This document shows positions 14,800 through 23,971 of a DNA stretch of 30,160 bases, in pieces. The notes under the pieces were generated by a model that was not told the DNA's origin, made no database searches, and saw only the letters and a program-made list of their open reading frames with translations. A program made the translations under genes and the position numbers. The first letter of the stretch is position 1. Each line of letters begins with the position of its first letter. The DNA comes from Saliniplasma sp051745305 (lineage in GTDB: Archaea > Thermoplasmatota > Thermoplasmata > Halarchaeoplasmatales > Halarchaeoplasmataceae): NCBI GenBank assembly GCA_051745305.1, contig JBNJDY010000018.1, positions 1 to 30,160 of the forward strand, read 5' to 3'.

Positions 14800-16328
14800 C
14801 CGATTTGACTCCGACAGACCTTGAGGTTATGAAACACGCCTTCATATCTATAGCTGAACTTATGGGAGCATCTCTTCAACGCAGTGCATATTCCCCGAAT
14901 ATCAAGGAGCGTAAAGACGAATCCTGCGCGGTATTTTCAAAGGATGGAGAGATGATCGCTCAGGCTGAACATATACCAGTTCACCTTGGTGCCATGCCTA
15001 ATTCTTTAGATGCGGCTTTGGAAAACTGTGAGATGAATATGGGTGATCAGATAATCTTGAATGATCCCTATATGGGCGGCACTCACCTCCCCGATATAAC
15101 TATCATAAAACCAGTTTTCGATAAGGATTTAGTTGGTTACGTAGTCAACAGGGCACATCACGCAGATGTTGGTGGTAGTTTCCCGGGTTCTATGCCCGGA
15201 ATGAGTAAAACTTTAGACGAGGAGGGTATAGTTTTTTCACCAACCCACATAGTTAAGGAAGGCGAGGTATGCCAGGATGTTTTAGAAGTTTTCAATAAAA
15301 CAAGAACACCAAATGAAAGGATAGGCGACATAAAAGCTCAGATTGGAGCCAATGAAAGAGGCACTGAAGAACTGGTAAAAAATGTAAGGCGGTTCGGGTT
15401 AGAAAAATACAACAAATTTACGAAACAGATAACCGATTATTCAGAGGCTAGAACGAGGAAAATTATCAGTGAATTACCAAAATGTCAACTATCTTTCTCA
15501 GATCATATGGAATGGGAATCAAAAGTGAGACTTAATGTTCAAATCAGTATCCGTGAAGATTCCTTGGATTTTGATTTTACCGGAACTAGTAAACAGGTTG
15601 AAGGTAATATAAACGCTCCTAGGTCAGTGACTCATTCAGCCATATATTATGTATTAAGATGTTTGTTACCCGATGATGTCCCGGTAAACCAGGGGTGTTA
15701 TAGACCTCTAAATATATCGATACCTGAAGCTTCAGTTTTAAATCCTAGATCTCCAGCAGCGGTCTCATCAGGGAACGTTGAAACATCTCAAAGGGTTGTA
15801 GAACTTATTTTTAGAGCTCTAGAAAACATTTTCCCAGATAAGATATGTGCCGAAAGTCAAGGAACTATGAACAACTTGATCATTGGAAATGATAATTTCA
15901 CATATTATGAAACCATCGGCGGAGGTGCAGGTGCGTGTCCATGTGGGTCAGGAGAAAGTGGAGTTCACGTTCATATGACAAACACTAAAAATACTCCCAT
16001 CGAAGCTTTGGAAAAAGAATATCCACTGCTTATACATGCATATAAACTGCGAAAAGGATCAGGGGGTTCAGGTGAACACAGAGGTGGTGATGGTTTGATC
16101 AGGGACATCGAAGTTCTTGAGGATTCTCATCTATCCATCCAGTCTGAAAGGAGGATATATCCCCCCAAAGGGATCAGAGGGGGAGAGGATGGTTCAACTG
16201 GTAGAAATCTGTTGATAAAGGGTGATGAAAAAGAGAAACTCGGGGGTAAAGTAAGTTTGTCTTTAACTAAGGGGGATAGAATACGAGTCGAAACACCCGG
16301 TGGAGGTGGATGGGGAGATAAGGACTGA
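14796..16328 (+). CDS. hyuB: Hydantoinase/oxoprolinase family protein, subunit B
   Basis: 510-aa hydantoinase B/oxoprolinase partner of the preceding gene. Recognised by TDLEVMKHAFISIAELMG at the N-terminus, AQAEHIPVHLGAMP, LNDPYMGGTHLPDITI, NRAHHADVGGSFPGSMPG (metal-binding histidines HH), DFDFTGTSKQVEGNINAPRS, and the C-terminal GSGGSGEHRGGDGLIRDIE and TPGGGGWGD. It is translationally coupled to subunit A. The length is normal for separate B subunits; in eukaryotic 5-oxoprolinase A and B are fused. Nothing appears broken. Confidence 0.9.
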   Translation: MTDLTPTDLEVMKHAFISIAELMGASLQRSAYSPNIKERKDESCAVFSKDGEMIAQAEHIPVHLGAMPNSLDAALENCEMNMGDQIILNDPYMGGTHLPDITIIKPVFDKDLVGYVVNRAHHADVGGSFPGSMPGMSKTLDEEGIVFSPTHIVKEGEVCQDVLEVFNKTRTPNERIGDIKAQIGANERGTEELVKNVRRFGLEKYNKFTKQITDYSEARTRKIISELPKCQLSFSDHMEWESKVRLNVQISIREDSLDFDFTGTSKQVEGNINAPRSVTHSAIYYVLRCLLPDDVPVNQGCYRPLNISIPEASVLNPRSPAAVSSGNVETSQRVVELIFRALENIFPDKICAESQGTMNNLIIGNDNFTYYETIGGGAGACPCGSGESGVHVHMTNTKNTPIEALEKEYPLLIHAYKLRKGSGGSGEHRGGDGLIRDIEVLEDSHLSIQSERRIYPPKGIRGGEDGSTGRNLLIKGDEKEKLGGKVSLSLTKGDRIRVETPGGGGWGDKD

Positions 16329-16427
16329 TTCGATTAGAAAGATTTAAGTGACATTAATTATTCCAAATAACGAAGAAGATTTGATTTATCCCCAAGAGGG
16401 AAACTCAAATATATGGAGTTTGATAAT

Positions 16428-17609
16428 ATGACAAAAAAAACTGAATATTTACAAAAAAAATATGAAGAGATGAAAGAGGAAGGACTTACATGGAAGATCA
16501 GAGATCTTGAAGGCCCGTCAACAGCACACGTCACAGTCGACGGAAAAGAATGTATCATGTTGGCATCAAATAATTACTTAGATTTAGCGAATCATCCAGA
16601 GTTGAGAAAGGCCGCAAAAGAAGCTGTTGACAAGTATGGTGCAGGAGCAGGGTCTGATTGGTCAATCGCCGGAACTATGGATATCCATGAGGAACTTTGG
16701 GATAAGATAGCAGAGTTTAAAGAAACTGAAGCAGGTATGACCTACCAAACCGGTTTTGCAGTCAACGCCGGGTTGATACCCCAACTCGTTGAAAAAGGCG
16801 ATCTTTTGATCTCCGACGAACTCAACCACGGAAGTATCATAGATGGTGTAAGACTATCCCGTGCCGACAAGATGATCTACGGCCATTCTGATATGGGTGA
16901 ATTAGAGGATTGTTTGAAACAGGCCCAAGAAGAAGGATACGAAAGGATGTTCGTAATCACCGATGGTGTTTTCAGTATGGACGGCGATATAGCGAAGATG
17001 GATGAGATACAGGATCTAGCTGATGAATATGGAGCTATGACCTATGTAGATGACGCACACGGTGAGGGTATATTGGGTGATGGAAGAGGCATAGCAAGAG
17101 AATTCAACTTGGAAGATAGGATCGATGTCGAGATGGGAACTTTCTCGAAAGCACTCGGTGGTTTCGGTGGTATGCTTGCTGGTGATGAGGGATTAATCAA
17201 TTATGCATACAACACATCTAGAACCTGGCTTTTGAGTGCGGCCTTTCCACCACATGTGGCCGCGGTGAATATCAAGGCCCTTGATTTAGTCATGGAGGAA
17301 AAAGAAAGAGTCAAAAAGTTATGGGATCTTACAGAGTACTTCAAAAAAGAGATAGAAAGTTTAGGATATGATACAGGTATGAGTGAAACTCCAATAATAC
17401 CTGCCATGATCGGAGACAGCAGGAAAGCCCAGAAACTTGCAGACAGATTGTATGATGAAGGAATATTTGCACTAGCCATCGTTTATCCTATGGTAGCTAA
17501 AGGACAGGCTAGGATCAGGAACCAAATAAATGCAGGTATGGACTACGACGATCTAGATTACATATTGGACGCCTACGAAAAATTGGGTAAAGAGATGGAC
17601 TTGATATAG
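16428..17609 (+). CDS. kbl: PLP-dependent alpha-oxoamine synthase, likely glycine C-acetyltransferase (KBL type)
   Basis: 393-aa fold-type I PLP enzyme. The active-site lysine is in GTFSKALGGFGG (K241 by this start), and YVDDAHGEG holds the cofactor-binding Asp and His. SNNYLDLANHP and SIAGTMDIHEEL are family blocks; the latter resembles KBL proteins of thermophiles more than BioF. The reaction would be 2-amino-3-oxobutyrate + CoA to glycine + acetyl-CoA, or the reverse-type condensation. No threonine dehydrogenase or biotin genes are near, so BioF or another oxoamine synthase is possible. The ATG at 16428 has GGAG 9 nt upstream; an in-frame ATG at 16413 adds only five residues. Confidence 0.8.
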   Translation: MTKKTEYLQKKYEEMKEEGLTWKIRDLEGPSTAHVTVDGKECIMLASNNYLDLANHPELRKAAKEAVDKYGAGAGSDWSIAGTMDIHEELWDKIAEFKETEAGMTYQTGFAVNAGLIPQLVEKGDLLISDELNHGSIIDGVRLSRADKMIYGHSDMGELEDCLKQAQEEGYERMFVITDGVFSMDGDIAKMDEIQDLADEYGAMTYVDDAHGEGILGDGRGIAREFNLEDRIDVEMGTFSKALGGFGGMLAGDEGLINYAYNTSRTWLLSAAFPPHVAAVNIKALDLVMEEKERVKKLWDLTEYFKKEIESLGYDTGMSETPIIPAMIGDSRKAQKLADRLYDEGIFALAIVYPMVAKGQARIRNQINAGMDYDDLDYILDAYEKLGKEMDLI

Positions 17610-17623
17610 ATTGACAAAAACCC

Positions 17624-17638
17624 TTCTTTTATTTTTTT
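17624..17638 (+). terminator. T-rich terminator after the KBL-type gene
   Basis: CTTCTTTTATTTTTTT, about 15 nt after the stop, is a T-rich run typical of intrinsic archaeal termination. The next gene has its own TATA box downstream. Confidence 0.5.
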
Positions 17639-17673
17639 AAATGGTTTACAAGTTATAGATTAAATCCGAAAAG

Positions 17674-17683
17674 TATTTTATAA
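17674..17683 (+). promoter_or_regulatory. TATA box of the creatininase-family gene
   Basis: TATTTTATAA is centred about 32 nt before the ATG at 17711, giving a very short leader. The nearer upstream ATG (17703) opens only a three-codon frame, so 17711 is the true start. Confidence 0.5.
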
Positions 17684-17710
17684 CTTTGTTCTACTAGTTT
17701 TTATGATTCT

Positions 17711-18457
17711 ATGAAGTTAAAATTGGAAGATATGAGTTGGGTAGAAATCCAGGAAGCCATTGAACAGGGATATGATACTGTTTTGATATTATTGGGTTCT
17801 ATAGAACAGCATGGACCACATCTACCGATAAATACAGATGAATTGATCTCTGAAGAACTGGGGGTTAGGACTGCTGAAAAATTTGGTAATGCGTTAGTCG
17901 CACCGGTAATAAGACCGGGCTGTTCTAAACACCATATGGAGTTCTCCGGTACAGTTTCCATATCTTATAACACACTGAAAAATTTAGTAGAGGATCATTG
18001 TTTAGCCTACGAGAAACATGGTTTTAAGAATATAATCTTGATACCTTATCACGGTGGGAATTATGACCCTATTAAAGAATTCGAATCTGAAATCAGATAT
18101 AAATTGAAAGATTCTAAATTGGTGGTCATTGCGGATATAGAGAAAAGCATGGAACTTATGAATGAAGGAATGAAAGATGCTGGAATAGATTTCGAAGAAC
18201 AGATCATCCACTCCGGTGCTTCTGAAACATCTATCATGTTAGCTATAGATGAAAGATTAGTACGAAAAAACAAATTCGAAAAAGGATATACGGAAGATAT
18301 AAAGATTGGAAATCTTTTTGCAAAAGGACTGAAATATTTCACTGAAAATGGTGTTCTCGGTGATCCAAGTTTAGCTAGCGAGGAGGCTGGAGAGATTATT
18401 CTTGAATCTATATCTGACTGGTACTTTGATACGATAAGGGAAAAACTTTCAAAATGA
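17711..18457 (+). CDS. Creatininase family amidohydrolase (possibly ArfB-like)
   Basis: 248 aa with the metal-binding signature GSIEQHGPHLPINTD (E32, H34 and D43 as ligands). The family blocks CSKHHMEFSGTVS, IPYHGGNYDPI and HSGASETSIML follow (further His and Glu ligands). Members include creatininase, the archaeal deformylase ArfB of F420/riboflavin synthesis, and MftE. Its size fits ArfB, which opens the formamidopyrimidine intermediate, but no flavin or F420 gene is adjacent, so the substrate stays open. It is flanked by its own promoter and terminator, so it is probably monocistronic. Confidence 0.82.
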   Translation: MKLKLEDMSWVEIQEAIEQGYDTVLILLGSIEQHGPHLPINTDELISEELGVRTAEKFGNALVAPVIRPGCSKHHMEFSGTVSISYNTLKNLVEDHCLAYEKHGFKNIILIPYHGGNYDPIKEFESEIRYKLKDSKLVVIADIEKSMELMNEGMKDAGIDFEEQIIHSGASETSIMLAIDERLVRKNKFEKGYTEDIKIGNLFAKGLKYFTENGVLGDPSLASEEAGEIILESISDWYFDTIREKLSK

Positions 18458-18471
18458 CTTCTTAATGGCAC

Positions 18472-18487
18472 TTTTTTTTATTTTTTT
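18472..18487 (+). terminator. T-rich terminator after the creatininase-family gene
   Basis: Two runs of T (TTTTTTTTATTTTTTT) begin about 15 nt after the stop codon, a strong archaeal-type termination signal that separates this gene from lhr. Confidence 0.55.
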
Positions 18488-18583
18488 AGGTTATAATTTC
18501 AAACCTTTGTATAGAAGCGAAAGTTTATTAAATGACCCTTAACGTAAACTTGAATTCGAAGCAGATGCACAGGATAAGAAAGG

Positions 18584-21500
18584 ATGATAAAAAGAGTGAG
18601 CGAAAGCAAAGATAAAAAAGAAGTTTTAGACCTGATGGAGCCCCTTATAGCAGAGTGGTTTGACGATAAATTTGATTCATTGACAGAACCCCAGGGTTAT
18701 GCAATTCCATTAATCCATGAGATGAAGAATGTACTGGTTTCGTCACCTACCGGTTCAGGCAAAACCTTGACCGCGTTTCTATCCATAATAAATGAACTTT
18801 TCAAATTGGATAAACAAAATGAATTAGAGGACAAAATATACTGCGTTTATGTTTCTCCATTAAAGGCGTTAGCTAATGATATCCATAAAAATTTAGAGAA
18901 TCCTCTGCAGGAGATTAAAAAATTGGCGGAGGAAAAGGATGTCAAAGTACCCAACATAAAGACTGCCATAAGGTCCGGAGATACTTCTCAGAAGGAAAGA
19001 AGAAAGATGGTGACAGATCCCCCTCATATCTTTATCACTACACCTGAAAGTCTTGGTTTAGTGCTTTCGTCCCCTAAGTTCAGAGAAAAATTTGATGATG
19101 TGAAATATTTTATTATGGATGAGATCCATGATATCTGCTCTTCGAAAAGAGGGGTTTTCCTATCGCTAAATACGGAGAGGCTTGAGGAACATGTAAAAGG
19201 TAATATGACCAGGATCGGTTTGTCCGCAACTCAAGCACCTATTGAAGAGATAGCTAAATTTTTAGGAGGTTTTAATGATGGAAATCCCCGGGAAGTAAAC
19301 ATAATCGAAGTTACGGGAGAAAAAAAGAGGCTGGATCTATCTGTAATATCCCCGGTGGATGACATGACCTTACTTCCTTATGAAGTGGTAAACTCCCGTA
19401 TGTACGATACGTTAACTGAGATGGTAGAGGATCATAGAACCACTCTTATATTCACCAATACTAGAAGTGGTGCCGAGAATGTTTCATATAAGTTACAAGA
19501 AAGAGGTATTACAGATATAGCGGCTCATCATGGCAGTCTTAGTAAAGAAACTAGATTAGATGTAGAAGATAACCTTAAAAATGGAGAACTCACATCCGCA
19601 GTTTCTTCCACTTCACTGGAATTGGGGATCGATGTAGGTTATATCGACCTGGTTGTACAGGTTGGGTCACCAAAATCCGTAGCCAAAGGACTTCAGAGGG
19701 TTGGTAGAGCAGGTCATGCAGTTGGAAAGACATCCAAAGGAAGGATGATCGTATTTGAAAAGGATGACCTTGTTGAATGCTCCGTACTCACTAAACAGGC
19801 TTACGAACATGAAATCGATAGAGTCCACATACCCACTAACAACCTAGATGTTCTTGCTCAAGCTGTTATAGGTATGAGTTTGGAAAAGAGGTGGGGAGTA
19901 GATGAAGCTTATGAAGTAATAGGGAAGTCCTATTGTTACAAAAATCTATCAAAGGAGGATTACTTAAGCGTCTTAGATTTCTTAAGTGGGAATCGATTCG
20001 AAAACGTTTATCCAAAGATATGGTACAACTCCGAGGAAGGTGTTTTTGGTAAGAAAGGCGGAGTCCAGATGATCTATTACCTAAATATAGGTACTATACC
20101 ATCTGATTCCAATTACCGAGTTTACTCTGATAAGGGCGTACCTCTTGGTAAATTATCTGAAAAGTTTGTGGAGAGATTATCCCATGGAGATGTATTCGTA
20201 CTTGGCGGGCATTCATACGAGTTTTTAAATACAAAAGGGACTAGATTGTTCGTAAAAGACGCTTCGGGCAAGAAACCAACGGTCCCAAGTTGGACGGGAG
20301 AGATGCTACCTAGAAGTTTTGATCTCTCTGTCGCTATAGGTGAATTTAGAAGAAACCTCGCTGAACGTGTTGACAACAACGACGTTTTAAATTGGCTGAT
20401 GGAAGATTACAGTATCGATAAAGGTTCTGCTCAAACTATCGTTAGTTACTTTAAAGAACAATTAGGATTTATGGAAGAACTACCATCAGACCAACGATTG
20501 GTACTTGAAGGATTTGAGGACCAGAAGGGTCATTACAATATAATATTCCATGCTTGTTTTGGCAGAAGGGTTAATGATGCTTTATCTCGGGCTTATGCTT
20601 ATAAAATATCTAAACGGTTCAACTGCACTACCAACGTTTCAGTTTCAGACGATAATTTCATGATATCTGTTAAAAAGAAGATACCTATGAACGAGGTTTC
20701 TAATCTGATCACATCTAATAATATAGAACAGATATTGAAAAGGGCTGTTAGAAACACTGAGATGTTCAAGCAGAGGTTTAGGCACTGTGCAAGCAGAGCT
20801 ATGATGATACTTAGAAATTACAAAGGCCGGGATATATCGGTTTCTAAACAGAAGTTCAGATCGAAAAAGATACTAAATGTTCTTCATAGACAAGACGATT
20901 TTCCGATAATAAAGGAAACCTATAACGAAATACTTTATGAAGTATTAGATATGGGTAATGCAAGAGAGGTTCTGAACTGGATCGAAAAAGGGAAGATGGA
21001 TGTAAAAACGATCGATTATAATGATACACCTTCCCCATTTGCACATAACATCATTATGGCAGGGATTTCAGACGTAATAATGATGGATGATAAAAGTGCA
21101 CTTCTGAGACAATTCCATCAGAAAGTATTGGAACAGGTAATACCCGAGGAGGAGATAGAAAAGTTCAAGTTCGAGGCTGAAAATGTTGAAGAACATTATT
21201 TCGATAAAAAACCTGAGTTTAATACAAAAGACGAACTATACGACGTTATCAAGGAACTTCAGCCTGTACATGTTTTTAAAGAGAAAGGGGACAACATTTA
21301 CCAGAGAACTGATAAGTCTTTTGAAGATGTGAGAAACTGGTCAAAAGAGCTTTTGAACGAAGGTAAGATACAATCTATATGGGTAGGTGAAGTCAAATAC
21401 ATTTCATCAGATTATATCGATACTATCCTGTATTCTCTTGACCAGGGTGAACAGCCTCATGGTGCCGGTCCCGTTTTAGGTTCCCTCAAAACAAAACCAA

Positions 21501-23971
21501 GAACTATCCGTGAAATATTCGATATCACTGATCTACGGTTGAGAGATGTTAAAAATATAATCAGAGATTTGGAAAGAAAAAGGTTGGTGAACAGGAGGGG
21601 TATTACCGATGAAGGCGATTACATCTATGGTTTACTGGATAAGAAAGATGTGGAGGTCGAAAAGGTAGAAGAATTCATAATGGATTATCTTGAATACCAA
21701 GTTCCACAAGGTTTAGAAGAGATCGCTTATGCATTATCGATCCCTGAAGATAGAGCTTTATTGGCATTGAATAATTTGGTTGATAGAGGTAAAGTCATAT
21801 CTGGGAAATTGGTCGTTGGAGAGGAAAAACAGTATATGCTGAAGGAAGACTACCACTCTCTTAGGTTCCCTGGAAAAGAGCAGGTAAGCGAGAAAAAAGT
21901 TGACCAATATCTTGCAGAAAAGAAATTTGCAAAATTAGACAGTATAAGGAGTTTCTTTGAACTATTTGGCGAGGCAGGCCTTTCCTATGATGTGTATAAA
22001 AGGGTCGAGAATTTTTCTTTAGAAAAATGGAATGAGATGAGAGAAAAAGGTAAAATCGTTGAGGGGAGATTCGTTAGAGGCCGTGTCCGATATGTTTTGA
22101 AAGAAGATATCCCTATGTATGTCGGTGCCTATAGGAACTATAAATTAAGTGAGAATGAACAAAAGGTATTCGACGTCATAAAGAATGGTGATGCAAACAC
22201 ACTACGTGAAATCAAGAAGAATGTTGATTTAAATAATGCTCAAATCAAGGAGATCGTAAAAGAACTAGATAGGAACCTATACCTCAAAAGAGAATATACC
22301 GGGGATGACTCATGGTCTTCTAGGAATAGATACAAACCCATCGAAGTTGAACCCCCTCCCAGAGATGAAGCTGTAAAAAGGGTGATAAGAAGGTTCCTCA
22401 AAGGTAATGGTCCTATCGCTATTTCCGATCTGCGATATCAAACACGTTTCCATGGTAGAGAAGTTGAAACTGTAGTCTCAGAGATGGTTAGAAACGATGA
22501 AGTAAAGAAAATCCGAGTTGGAGCTTCGCAGAGAGAATTGTACATATTATCTGATGAATTAGATGACCTTAAGACATCTAATATTGAAGAGTACGATAAA
22601 TTAAAGATAGTGTCTAAAAAAGACCCCGTAAGCCGTTCTATTTGGACCGATATCTATGCAAGATATGGCGATGATTGGGTATTCCCATTGATTAAAAGGG
22701 GGAAGATGGCTGGCGCTATAGAGAAATGGAACATGAGCGGGTGTATCGAGATAAGGCATATCGATCTTGATAACGAAGAGGACTTGGAAGAGACCTTGGA
22801 TGCGATCGAAGATTTGATGGATTATCATAAATTAGAAGGATATGATATAGTCAGGATTCGAAATTATCAAAATACATCCCCTGATGAATTAGATGAGGAT
22901 ACTTTGAACATCTTTGAAAGAAAGGGCTATGAACTTATCCAGGGAATGTTGGTGAAGGGCAACCTTTCAAACGATGTTTACTCTTCTGAAAAGCTTATCT
23001 CATATATTTTTCACAGACAGAGATTAGATGGTGATAAATACCCGGATATCAAAGAGGCAATAAAATCCATGAAAGGTGCTCGTTCAGATTACGAGATAAG
23101 GGCTAGAACAAATGGGTTTTACTCACTAGAGTGGCTACATAAGAGAGGAGAAATATATTCAGGACAGATGGTACCACCTTACCATATGTACGCATACCCC
23201 AAGGACATATCGGTATATAAGGCTGCAAAATCTATCGAGTTGAACGCAGTAGATAGAGCTGTTTTAGAGATCGTTTCGAACAAATCTCCAATCCCTTCCC
23301 GGACCATCTATCACAGATCACCGTACAATAAAAGTAAGACCAAAGAGTCCATCAAGAAACTTTACAGTGGACTTTATATTTGCAAGGATTATAATAACCG
23401 ATATGTTCTTACCGTTAATAATTCTATAGGTGAGAAGGAAGCTAAGAAAGAAGTGGTAAAATGGACCTTCGATAATTTTGGAGTTTTCACTGCAGAAACA
23501 TTGTCTAGTTACCTCGGTTCTTCCTTCAAGATGGCGGATTTGAGGGATATACTTTCAGAACTTGTTGAAGAGGGTTATCTTGTTAAAGGGTTTTTAAGAG
23601 AGAAGAGTGATAAAGTTCATTGGATGTTGACTGAAGGCCAAGATAAAATAGATGAGATCAAATTCAATAAAAAGGTCGTTATTACCCAAAAAGATAGGTT
23701 AAATCTTTACTTTAGAGATTGGATCAAAGATAGATTTAATCTAGGAACTTGTTTTGTTGTTTTTGATGGTACTGAAATCGCTGCCGCTTTCAATGCCTCT
23801 ATAAAAGATGGAATGCTAAATATCAAGGAATTTGAAGGTCCCGATAAATACAAACGGATAATTAAAAAGTGGGCATTCGAAAATAATATGGGTATCAAAA
23901 GAAAAGAGAAAAAGAAAAGAGTTTCAGACTACGAGATTCAGAAATGGTATGAGAGGACTAGAGGTATCTGA
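18584..23971 (+). CDS. lhr: Giant Lhr-type superfamily 2 helicase with long winged-helix C-terminal extension
   Basis: 1795 aa. The first roughly 850 residues are a Lhr core. They include Walker A SSPTGSGKT (53-61), SPLKAL motif Ia, DEIH (179-182), SAT (214-216), IFTNTRSGAE, STSLELGIDVG and QRVGRAGH (371-378), then the Lhr winged helix and a WTGEMLPRSF segment. The last 900 or so residues carry repeated wing-like hairpins of the form G-K-[IV]-x2-G-x-[FL]-V-x-G-x(4)-Y-x-L, near residues 919, 1061 and 1149. Looser copies lie near 1298, 1516 and 1656. Around 1270-1400 the order KGNGPIAISDL ... FPLIKRGKMAGAIEKW resembles the AlkZ/YcaQ (HTH_42) fold reported for the mycobacterial Lhr C-terminal domain. 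Most archaeal Lhr proteins are about 900 aa. A 3'-5' DNA repair helicase is likely. The frame is intact. Confidence 0.88.
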   Translation: MIKRVSESKDKKEVLDLMEPLIAEWFDDKFDSLTEPQGYAIPLIHEMKNVLVSSPTGSGKTLTAFLSIINELFKLDKQNELEDKIYCVYVSPLKALANDIHKNLENPLQEIKKLAEEKDVKVPNIKTAIRSGDTSQKERRKMVTDPPHIFITTPESLGLVLSSPKFREKFDDVKYFIMDEIHDICSSKRGVFLSLNTERLEEHVKGNMTRIGLSATQAPIEEIAKFLGGFNDGNPREVNIIEVTGEKKRLDLSVISPVDDMTLLPYEVVNSRMYDTLTEMVEDHRTTLIFTNTRSGAENVSYKLQERGITDIAAHHGSLSKETRLDVEDNLKNGELTSAVSSTSLELGIDVGYIDLVVQVGSPKSVAKGLQRVGRAGHAVGKTSKGRMIVFEKDDLVECSVLTKQAYEHEIDRVHIPTNNLDVLAQAVIGMSLEKRWGVDEAYEVIGKSYCYKNLSKEDYLSVLDFLSGNRFENVYPKIWYNSEEGVFGKKGGVQMIYYLNIGTIPSDSNYRVYSDKGVPLGKLSEKFVERLSHGDVFVLGGHSYEFLNTKGTRLFVKDASGKKPTVPSWTGEMLPRSFDLSVAIGEFRRNLAERVDNNDVLNWLMEDYSIDKGSAQTIVSYFKEQLGFMEELPSDQRLVLEGFEDQKGHYNIIFHACFGRRVNDALSRAYAYKISKRFNCTTNVSVSDDNFMISVKKKIPMNEVSNLITSNNIEQILKRAVRNTEMFKQRFRHCASRAMMILRNYKGRDISVSKQKFRSKKILNVLHRQDDFPIIKETYNEILYEVLDMGNAREVLNWIEKGKMDVKTIDYNDTPSPFAHNIIMAGISDVIMMDDKSALLRQFHQKVLEQVIPEEEIEKFKFEAENVEEHYFDKKPEFNTKDELYDVIKELQPVHVFKEKGDNIYQRTDKSFEDVRNWSKELLNEGKIQSIWVGEVKYISSDYIDTILYSLDQGEQPHGAGPVLGSLKTKPRTIREIFDITDLRLRDVKNIIRDLERKRLVNRRGITDEGDYIYGLLDKKDVEVEKVEEFIMDYLEYQVPQGLEEIAYALSIPEDRALLALNNLVDRGKVISGKLVVGEEKQYMLKEDYHSLRFPGKEQVSEKKVDQYLAEKKFAKLDSIRSFFELFGEAGLSYDVYKRVENFSLEKWNEMREKGKIVEGRFVRGRVRYVLKEDIPMYVGAYRNYKLSENEQKVFDVIKNGDANTLREIKKNVDLNNAQIKEIVKELDRNLYLKREYTGDDSWSSRNRYKPIEVEPPPRDEAVKRVIRRFLKGNGPIAISDLRYQTRFHGREVETVVSEMVRNDEVKKIRVGASQRELYILSDELDDLKTSNIEEYDKLKIVSKKDPVSRSIWTDIYARYGDDWVFPLIKRGKMAGAIEKWNMSGCIEIRHIDLDNEEDLEETLDAIEDLMDYHKLEGYDIVRIRNYQNTSPDELDEDTLNIFERKGYELIQGMLVKGNLSNDVYSSEKLISYIFHRQRLDGDKYPDIKEAIKSMKGARSDYEIRARTNGFYSLEWLHKRGEIYSGQMVPPYHMYAYPKDISVYKAAKSIELNAVDRAVLEIVSNKSPIPSRTIYHRSPYNKSKTKESIKKLYSGLYICKDYNNRYVLTVNNSIGEKEAKKEVVKWTFDNFGVFTAETLSSYLGSSFKMADLRDILSELVEEGYLVKGFLREKSDKVHWMLTEGQDKIDEIKFNKKVVITQKDRLNLYFRDWIKDRFNLGTCFVVFDGTEIAAAFNASIKDGMLNIKEFEGPDKYKRIIKKWAFENNMGIKRKEKKKRVSDYEIQKWYERTRGI

